NCBI GenBank assembly: GCA_902773245.1
Contig: CACYDY010000265.1
Coordinates: forward strand, 1-11,166
Reading direction: 5' to 3'
Origin: an uncultured Ruminococcus sp.
Lineage (GTDB): Bacteria; Bacillota; Clostridia; Oscillospirales; Acutalibacteraceae
Length of the DNA stretch: 11,166 nt
The position numbers were made by a program, and so were the translations under genes. Position 1 is the stretch's first letter. Every line of letters begins with the position of its first letter. Below are positions 6,090 through 11,166 of this stretch, piece after piece. The notes below the pieces were generated by a model. It was not told the origin of the DNA. It saw nothing but the letters and a program-made list of their open reading frames with translations, and ran no database searches.

Positions 6090-7427
6090 TTATTTAAGTC
6101 TTGCTTCCAAAGCAGCCTTAGCCTCTTCATAGCCGGGCTTACCGAGCAAAGCAAACATATTCTTTTTGTAGCTCTCAACCCCGGGCTGATTGAACGGATT
6201 TACACCGAGCAAATAACCGCTGACAGCACAAGCCTTCTCAAAGAAATAAATAAGATAACCAAGCTCTGCCTCGGTCATTTCGGGAACTTCAAGAACAACG
6301 TTCGGAACACCGCCGTCGTTATGCGCAAGCACTGTTCCCTCAAAAGCCTTGCGGTTTACAAAAGACATACCCTTACCCGACAAGAAATTAAGTCCGTCAA
6401 CATTCTCGGGATCTGTGCCGATCGTAATCTCTTTCTTGGGCTTCTCGAAAGAAACTACCGTTTCAAAGAGATTTCTTCTGCCCTCCTGAATATACTGACC
6501 CATGGAGTGGAGATCGGTCGAGAAAGTAACCGCTGCCGGGAAAATGCCCTTGTTGTCCTTGCCCTCGCTCTCGCCGAAAAGCTGCTTATACCATTCGGAC
6601 ATCATTGTGAATGAAGGTTCATAGGAAACAAGAATTTCCGTTGTGTAGCCTTTAGCATAAAGAATATTTCTGATTGCGGCATACTTGTAGCAGTCATTTG
6701 TTTTAAGATCATCGTTGGCAAGCTCACTCCGAGCTTTTGCAGCGCCACCCATAAGAGCGTCAAGATCAGCGCCCGAAACAGCGATCGGAAGCAGTCCAAC
6801 GGCTGTAAGCACCGAGTAACGTCCGCCGACATCGTCCGGAACAACAAAGGTTTCATAGCCCTCTGTGTCGGCAAGCTTTTTCAAAGTACCCTTAGCTTTG
6901 TCTGTTGTACAGAAAATTCTCTCGCGAGCGCCTTCCTTGCCGTACTTTTTCTCAAGAAGCTCTCTGAAAACTCTGAATGCGATAGCCGGCTCGGTAGTTG
7001 TGCCGGACTTTGAGATCATATTTATGGAAACATCTCTTCCCTCGCAGATCTCGAGAAGCTCAGCCAAAGCGGTAGAACTAATGGAATTACCCGTATAGTA
7101 AATATCGGGAGTATCCTTTTTAAGAGCGTTATAGTTAGGCGACTTCAAAAACTCGATAGCAGCTCTTGCTCCGAGATAAGAACCGCCGATACCGATCACA
7201 ACAAAAACATCGGTATTCTTCTTGATACGTTCGGCGGCAGCTTTGATTCTCGCAAACTCTTCCTTGTCATAGTTGGTAGGAAGATCAAGCCAACCGATAA
7301 AATCATTGCCTGCGCCCGTACCGTTATGAAGAGCGTCATGCGCTGCCTTTACCTGCGAAGCAATGCAGTCAAGCTCGTTATCATTCATAAAAGCGGATAA
7401 ATATTTGCTGTTTAAACTTGTGGACAT
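6090..7427 (-). CDS. pgi: Glucose-6-phosphate isomerase
   Basis: A 445-residue Pgi, which interconverts glucose 6-phosphate and fructose 6-phosphate in the cytoplasm at the entry to glycolysis. The length fits the short bacterial (Bacillus-type) form. Both signature regions are present: DDVGGRYSVLTAVGLLP (198-214) and GYLLGVNPFNQPGVESYKK (404-422) with Q414, E418 and K421. SKSGTTTEP (139-147) is the sugar-phosphate-binding loop of the SIS fold; GESEGK (285-290) and H307 in STDLHSMGQ fit the active site. The open frame extends 15 codons further up to 7472, but that would put the start in the promoter -10 region. The ATG at 7427 has AAGGAGG (7444-7438) 10 bases upstream, so I use it. It is monocistronic, with its own promoter, and is followed by the multi-hairpin element. 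Confidence 0.97.
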   Translation of the reverse strand: MSTSLNSKYLSAFMNDNELDCIASQVKAAHDALHNGTGAGNDFIGWLDLPTNYDKEEFARIKAAAERIKKNTDVFVVIGIGGSYLGARAAIEFLKSPNYNALKKDTPDIYYTGNSISSTALAELLEICEGRDVSINMISKSGTTTEPAIAFRVFRELLEKKYGKEGARERIFCTTDKAKGTLKKLADTEGYETFVVPDDVGGRYSVLTAVGLLPIAVSGADLDALMGGAAKARSELANDDLKTNDCYKYAAIRNILYAKGYTTEILVSYEPSFTMMSEWYKQLFGESEGKDNKGIFPAAVTFSTDLHSMGQYIQEGRRNLFETVVSFEKPKKEITIGTDPENVDGLNFLSGKGMSFVNRKAFEGTVLAHNDGGVPNVVLEVPEMTEAELGYLIYFFEKACAVSGYLLGVNPFNQPGVESYKKNMFALLGKPGYEEAKAALEARLK

Positions 7428-7461
7428 AATAGTAGTTCCTCCTTGATGTACAACTATGATT

Positions 7462-7475
7462 ATATTGTACAATAT
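7462..7475. promoter_or_regulatory. Palindrome overlapping the pgi -10 box
   Basis: ATATTGTACAATAT is a perfect 14-base palindrome that covers the pgi -10 hexamer. TGTACAA recurs at 7447-7453, 19 bases from its copy at 7466-7472, and a related palindrome TTGTATACAA lies at 7528-7537. A repressor operator here would block RNA polymerase directly. No matching regulator can be named from the sequence. Confidence 0.4.
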
Positions 7476-7492
7476 TCCAAGGTGTTTTTCAA
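7464..7492 (-). promoter_or_regulatory. Sigma-A promoter of pgi
   Basis: On the minus strand, TTGAAA (7492-7487), a 17-base spacer and TACAAT (7469-7464). Transcription would start near 7457, about 30 bases before the ATG. An overlapping TATAAT immediately downstream gives poorer spacing. The -10 box lies inside a perfect 14-base palindrome (7462-7475). Confidence 0.75.
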
Positions 7493-7540
7493 GTGATTTT
7501 TCGCTTTTTTGATAAAAAGTTAATATTTTGTATACAATTG

Positions 7541-7601
7541 GGAGAAAAAAACTAAAATAACTATGTAAATTTTAATAAAGATACAAAAATCAGTACATAG
7601 T
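7541..7601 (-). terminator. Weak candidate terminator after the carboxypeptidase gene
   Basis: An 8-base inverted repeat ACTATGTA/TACATAGT (7560-7567 with 7594-7601) spaced by 26 bases, followed on the minus strand by a T-rich tract (complement of the A-rich 7545-7559). It begins 20 bases after the stop codon. The stem is AT-rich and the loop long, so termination efficiency is doubtful. It is the only candidate in the gap between this gene and pgi. Confidence 0.3.
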
Positions 7602-7620
7602 ATGTTATATTAAAGAGCAT

Positions 7621-8769
7621 TCAGAATGATATAAATGAATCAAAAAGCAAAACAAACACATCTTTGAAATTGATCTCTTTGATATCTTCGGTTGAAACTA
7701 TCGGATACTCCCCCAAAATCTCGTCGTTACAGGTGTAGATTATTTTTCCGAGCTGCTGTCCCTTTGAAACCGGGGCTTCGATCTCTTCGTCTATTTTGAT
7801 CTTGGAAACAATATTTTCCTCTGTTCCTTTTTTCATCAAGAATTTCCCTTCCACAGAGTACCGCAAAGCCGCCTCGCCGCTCATACCCTTTAGAATTTGC
7901 ACGCTTTCGGGCTTTTCATCGGGCAGCTTTGGCTCTGCCGACGAATAATTTGCAAAGCCGTAATTTAACAGCGCCGCTGCGTCCGTGAATCTGTCCGCAG
8001 TATTTTCTGCGCCCAGAACTACTCCTATAAGGTTGAGTCCGTTTCTCTGAGCCGTTGCCGAAATACAAGCTCCCGCTTTACTCGTTGTGCCTGTTTTAAG
8101 CCCGGTTATGCCGTCATAGGTTTTCAGAAGCTTGTTGGTATTCACAAGCTGCGTCGCACCGTCACGTATGTAATCAAGCCATATCGTTGTGTAGTTATAT
8201 ATTTCTTCGTGCTTCATCAGTTCTCTTGACATCAGAGCAACATCGAATGCGCTTGTAACGTGACCGTCCTCGTCAAGTCCGTTGCAGTTTTTAAACGTTG
8301 TGTCGTTCATTCCAAGCTCGCTCGCCTTTTTGTTCATTTCGGCTACAAAAGCGTCTTCGCTTCCGCTCACACATTCTGCCATAGCAACGGCGGCGTCGTT
8401 TGCGGAAACAACCACAATTGCTTTGATAAGATCGTTAACGCTCATTTGCTCGCCTTCCACAAGCCAGATGTCGGATCCGCCCATAGCCGCCGCAAAGGGT
8501 GATGTCGTAACAATGGTATCGTAACCGAATTTGCCCGACTCTATGGCTTCAAAAATCAAACAAAGCGTCATAACCTTTGTTATCGACGCGCACGGACGTA
8601 TCTCATGGCTGTTTTTTTCATACAGCACCTTCCCCGTTTCATAATCCATAAGCAGCGCTGACGGCGCAGTAATATTCAACTGAGTTTCTTCTGCCGACGC
8701 TTTTGAAACCCCAATGCATGGTATTAAAATACTAATTGCCAAAAACAGTGTGATAATTTTTTTCAACAT
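7621..8769 (-). CDS. dacF: D-alanyl-D-alanine carboxypeptidase (S11, DacF/PBP5-like)
   Basis: A 382-residue secreted low-molecular-weight penicillin-binding protein that removes the terminal D-Ala from peptidoglycan pentapeptides and so limits cross-linking. A signal peptide is visible: MLKK, a hydrophobic stretch 5-21, and an AXA cleavage site after A26. The three catalytic motifs of peptidase family S11 are intact: SxxK as SITK (62-65, nucleophile S62), SxN as SAN (122-124) and KTG as KTGT (225-228). The catalytic domain ends near 265; a PBP5_C-type beta domain follows (about 287-365). The last residues (KDVFVLLFDSFISF) could be a short amphipathic membrane-associating helix. GGAGG (8781-8777) lies 7 bases before the ATG. 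It is monocistronic and divergent from the polysaccharide operon. DacF versus DacB/DacA paralogue cannot be settled here; the symbol is the less certain part. Confidence 0.93.
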   Translation of the reverse strand: MLKKIITLFLAISILIPCIGVSKASAEETQLNITAPSALLMDYETGKVLYEKNSHEIRPCASITKVMTLCLIFEAIESGKFGYDTIVTTSPFAAAMGGSDIWLVEGEQMSVNDLIKAIVVVSANDAAVAMAECVSGSEDAFVAEMNKKASELGMNDTTFKNCNGLDEDGHVTSAFDVALMSRELMKHEEIYNYTTIWLDYIRDGATQLVNTNKLLKTYDGITGLKTGTTSKAGACISATAQRNGLNLIGVVLGAENTADRFTDAAALLNYGFANYSSAEPKLPDEKPESVQILKGMSGEAALRYSVEGKFLMKKGTEENIVSKIKIDEEIEAPVSKGQQLGKIIYTCNDEILGEYPIVSTEDIKEINFKDVFVLLFDSFISF

Positions 8770-8905
8770 AACTCCGCCTCCATTTTTTTACAAATATATG
8801 TGTTTTTGCCGCTTAGTATTACTTTTTCTTCTCAGGGATTGCCGATTTGTATTTTATTGTCAGATAAAATTTCTGTTAATTTTTTTGTTTAATCTATCTA
8901 AACAG

Positions 8906-8934
8906 TTGAAAAAGACTTCAAAAAAGTGTATAAT
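8906..8934 (+). promoter_or_regulatory. Sigma-A promoter of the surface-polysaccharide operon
   Basis: TTGAAA (8906-8911), a 17-base spacer and a perfect TATAAT (8929-8934). Transcription would start near 8941, about 27 bases before the ATG at 8968. It lies in the 198-base gap between the divergent carboxypeptidase and sugar transferase genes. I found no comparably good promoter for the carboxypeptidase on the other strand. Confidence 0.85.
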
Positions 8935-8967
8935 GAGATTTGATCAAGTTGTAGAGTGAGGTTTATT

Positions 8968-9654
8968 ATGCTTTTACCGAAATACTCAGCCCTGCCTTCA
9001 CAATTTCAAAACGACGAAGTCAAAAAGTATTATGACATATTATCCAAGAAAAAAGCAGATCTGTTTTTTAAAAGACTTTTTGATTTATTTTTTTCGATAG
9101 TTTTGATAATTGTTTTGGCTTTGCCTATGATTGTGATTGCTGTTCTCGTAAAAAAGGATTCTGATGGGCCTGTGTTTTTCAGACAGCGAAGAGTCACCGT
9201 CGGGGGCAAAATTTTTAAAATATTTAAATTCCGCACAATGTGTGTCAATGATAACAGCAAAAACTCTCAGGTAACATCGGGAAACGACAGCCGCATCACC
9301 AAGGTCGGTCACGTTCTGAGAAAATACAGACTTGACGAACTGCCTCAGGTGTTCAATGTGCTTTCCGGAGATATGACATTTGTCGGAACACGCCCCGAGG
9401 TAGAAAGATACGTTGAAAAATATACGCCCGAAATGTATGCCACTCTTTTAATGCCTGCGGGTGTAACCTCGCTGACAAGCATACAGTTTCGCAACGAAGA
9501 GGAAATTCTCAACAATGCAGACGATGTGGAGAAAGCTTACATTGAAGAAGTACTTCCTCAAAAAATGAGTTTCAACCTAAATTACATAGAAAAATTCAAC
9601 TTTTTTTACGACATCTATATTATGATCCTGACAGTTGTAAAAGTTGGAACTTAA
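8968..9654 (+). CDS. Monotopic phosphoglycosyl transferase (bacterial sugar transferase)
   Basis: A 228-residue polyprenyl-phosphate sugar-phosphate transferase (Bac_transf family), which starts surface-glycan repeat units by moving a sugar phosphate from a nucleotide sugar to undecaprenyl phosphate at the inner membrane face. The order of motifs is complete: FFKRLFDL (33-40), one membrane-embedded helix (about 40-61), GPVFFRQRRV (67-76), KIFKFRTM (84-91), RLDELPQ with the catalytic D123-E124 pair, and LSGDMTFVGTRPE (132-144). The length fits the small, PglC-like class. VGTRPE replaces the usual VGPRPE, and PAGVTSLTSI takes the place of the usual PGITGWAQV, so it belongs to a divergent subgroup; the sugar cannot be named. 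An in-frame GTG at 8956 overlaps the ribosome binding site GTGAGG (8956-8961); the ATG 6 bases beyond is preferred. It probably forms an operon with the polymerase-like gene 47 bases downstream. Confidence 0.92.
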   Translation: MLLPKYSALPSQFQNDEVKKYYDILSKKKADLFFKRLFDLFFSIVLIIVLALPMIVIAVLVKKDSDGPVFFRQRRVTVGGKIFKIFKFRTMCVNDNSKNSQVTSGNDSRITKVGHVLRKYRLDELPQVFNVLSGDMTFVGTRPEVERYVEKYTPEMYATLLMPAGVTSLTSIQFRNEEEILNNADDVEKAYIEEVLPQKMSFNLNYIEKFNFFYDIYIMILTVVKVGT

Positions 9655-9701
9655 CTCGGAATCACAGCATAAGCTGCAATTCCCTGAAAGGCGGTGATAC
9701 A

Positions 9702-11166
9702 GTGGAGCATTATAACACACGGTTAGATGCTCTTCGCAACAATACTTCGGTATTCAGAATTGCGTTTGTTATTGATTTGATATTATGTCAAATAGGATAT
9801 ATCAGCGTTCCCGCAATTGTGGTGGCTGTTTTGATTTTTTTGTGGGGATTATCACTTTTCTTTAAAAACTATGTCAGAACATTGGAAATTAAAAATGTCA
9901 ACTATTATGGCTGGCTGCTGTTATTTATGGCATCGAACATTATTACGGTGATAATAAGAGGCTACGATGATGACTTTTGGCAAAGTATCGTTATCATATT
10001 GTTTATGCCGATAATTTTCTTCATGTACTACGGGCTTCACGCTGAAGCAAAGGACTCAAACGGCAAAAAAAAGATTTACAGGGAGTTTTATATTCTCTGC
10101 AATATCATGATGTGGATGTCGCTTGTTATTAATATAATAAGTTTGATCACGCTTTACACGATCGGAAAAAGTATAGCTTATGTTTTCGGCTATCTTGTTG
10201 TTTATGAAAACAGATTTACCGGAATATACTTCAACCCGAATCTTATGGCTTTCACGTCATTTTGCGCCGCTATGTGCTGCCATGTTCTGTGGCAGGGAAA
10301 ATTTGTTGAAAACACTGTCGGAAAACCCGTCACGCTGCTTAAAAGAATTTTTATAGTGATCTCCGCCGGACTTAATGTTGCGGTAATTTTTCTTTCGGAT
10401 TCCAATGCTGCGATATTAATAATGGTATGCTACACGGTTTCTTATTTGTGTTATCGTGTTTTCGGCGGTAAAGACATTGATCTCGGTTATCTTTTAAAAA
10501 AAGTGGGAACACTTATTGCAGCGTTCTGTCTTTTGACATTTTTGTTTTTCGGCGCAAGATCTCTGTTTCAAACCACTACCACACAGACGATGTCGTCCGA
10601 AAGCTCTTCAAACACTTTCGAAGACAAAGATGACGAGCTTAATAAAATCACCTTTGAACATCAGAATAAAAACCTCGACAGCGGAAGAATAAAGCTGTTC
10701 AAGCAAGGCGTCAATGTTATCAAGCACCACCCTGTTTTCGGCGTCGGAAAAGGAAACATAATAAAATACGGCAACCGCTACAATAACAACAAAATGAAAT
10801 ACAGTGACTTTCACAACGGCTATCTTACAATAATAGTCTGTTCGGGATTTTTGGGATTCTTCTTTTTTGCCGGTTTTACCGTCTGTCTTGGGTGGCGAAT
10901 GTTCAGAATTATCTTCAAACACAAGCCTGCAATAAGAAGCGACATTTTTCCGTGTCTTGCCTCTTTTATAGCAGCATATTGCGTTTATGCGTTTTTTGAG
11001 AGAGCGTTAGTCTATGATTTTACTTTTATGATAACATTTTTCTGGTTTATGCTCGGCTACGCTACTGTTTGTATGACAAGGTACGAGGGCAGCAGCTACA
11101 GATTTTATGCTTTTTCTTCACTGAGTCTTTTCAAAAACAGAAAGAAAAAGTCCGAACCAAAACCGG
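9702..11166 (+). CDS. Wzy/O-antigen ligase-like membrane protein, 3' end outside the window
   Basis: An open frame of 488 codons that runs off the window end. It codes for a polytopic membrane protein with about ten or more hydrophobic segments. One large hydrophilic loop (about 290-370) holds the Wzy_C/O-antigen ligase pattern: DSGRIKLFKQG (326-336), HHPVFGVGKGN (342-352) and FHNGYL with H371-N372, followed by a hydrophobic helix. GIYFNPNLMAF (about 173-183) is another typical element of this superfamily. Such proteins polymerise or ligate lipid-linked glycans on the outer face of the membrane. In a Gram-positive cell a capsule or exopolysaccharide polymerase is likelier than a lipopolysaccharide ligase. 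The GTG start is supported by AAAGGCGGTGAT (9687-9698), a near-perfect ribosome binding site. The last codons are lysine-rich (RKKKSEPKP), so the stop is probably close. Confidence 0.85.
   Translation, partial: MEHYNTRLDALRNNTSVFRIAFVIDLILCQIGYISVPAIVVAVLIFLWGLSLFFKNYVRTLEIKNVNYYGWLLLFMASNIITVIIRGYDDDFWQSIVIILFMPIIFFMYYGLHAEAKDSNGKKKIYREFYILCNIMMWMSLVINIISLITLYTIGKSIAYVFGYLVVYENRFTGIYFNPNLMAFTSFCAAMCCHVLWQGKFVENTVGKPVTLLKRIFIVISAGLNVAVIFLSDSNAAILIMVCYTVSYLCYRVFGGKDIDLGYLLKKVGTLIAAFCLLTFLFFGARSLFQTTTTQTMSSESSSNTFEDKDDELNKITFEHQNKNLDSGRIKLFKQGVNVIKHHPVFGVGKGNIIKYGNRYNNNKMKYSDFHNGYLTIIVCSGFLGFFFFAGFTVCLGWRMFRIIFKHKPAIRSDIFPCLASFIAAYCVYAFFERALVYDFTFMITFFWFMLGYATVCMTRYEGSSYRFYAFSSLSLFKNRKKKSEPKP

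Noticed and set aside
5927..6178. Minus-strand 83-codon open frame across the multi-hairpin element and the pgi end
   Set aside because: It begins inside pgi in another frame, and its translation is dictated by the hairpin arms. It has no ribosome binding site and is typical of spurious frames over structured repeats.
8260..8524. Two overlapping plus-strand open frames of 80 codons opposite the carboxypeptidase gene
   Set aside because: They are antisense shadows over the SxN-containing catalytic domain, with no ribosome binding site or family resemblance.
10202..10922. Minus-strand open frames of 67 and 104 codons inside the polymerase-like gene
   Set aside because: The plus strand is open throughout with Wzy-type motifs and a strong start site, so these are shadows.

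Overview
The window looks like a chromosomal segment of a low-to-moderate GC, Gram-positive Clostridia, most likely Oscillospiraceae/Ruminococcaceae of the gut type. The reasons are strong purine-rich ribosome binding sites, sigma-A promoters of the TTGACA/TATAAT type, a DUF2975 plus YozG-type regulator plus DUF4173 cluster, a sporulation/vegetative-type S11 carboxypeptidase, and a structured intergenic repeat of a kind I associate with these genomes. The taxonomic call is an inference. I see no phage, transposase, CRISPR, tRNA or rRNA.

Layout from left to right: (1) a plus-strand RadC-family JAMM protein (55-786), facing (2) a minus-strand cytoplasmic GH13 alpha-amylase-family enzyme with an unusual C-terminal DUF1653 domain (901-2601). 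A strong hairpin terminator lies between them. (3) A compact minus-strand three-gene operon (5172 down to 2861) encodes a DUF2975 membrane protein, a 68-residue Xre/YozG-type regulator and a polytopic DUF4173 membrane protein. It is driven by a near-perfect sigma-A promoter (TTGACA, 17 bases, TATCAT) with an inverted repeat just upstream of the -35 box. (4) A minus-strand 138-residue P-loop protein of unknown function (5435-5851) has its own strong terminator. (5) A roughly 130-base multi-hairpin, cloverleaf-like element (5951-6080) sits directly behind (6) minus-strand pgi, glucose-6-phosphate isomerase (6090-7427). (7) A minus-strand secreted D-alanyl-D-alanine carboxypeptidase (7621-8769) is divergent from (8) a plus-strand surface-polysaccharide operon: a monotopic phosphoglycosyl transferase (8968-9654) and the start of a Wzy/O-antigen-ligase-like membrane protein (9702 to the window end, incomplete).

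Functionally the window is mostly housekeeping and envelope: cytoplasmic alpha-glucan breakdown and glycolytic entry (GH13, Pgi), peptidoglycan trimming, and surface-glycan initiation and polymerisation. The least understood parts are the DUF2975-Xre-DUF4173 module, the GH13-DUF1653 fusion, the small P-loop protein and the structured repeat. Several translation starts are set here by ribosome-binding-site spacing and are shorter than the longest open frame (DUF4173, DUF2975, Pgi, sugar transferase). All gaps between genes are under 300 bases; their contents are listed below.
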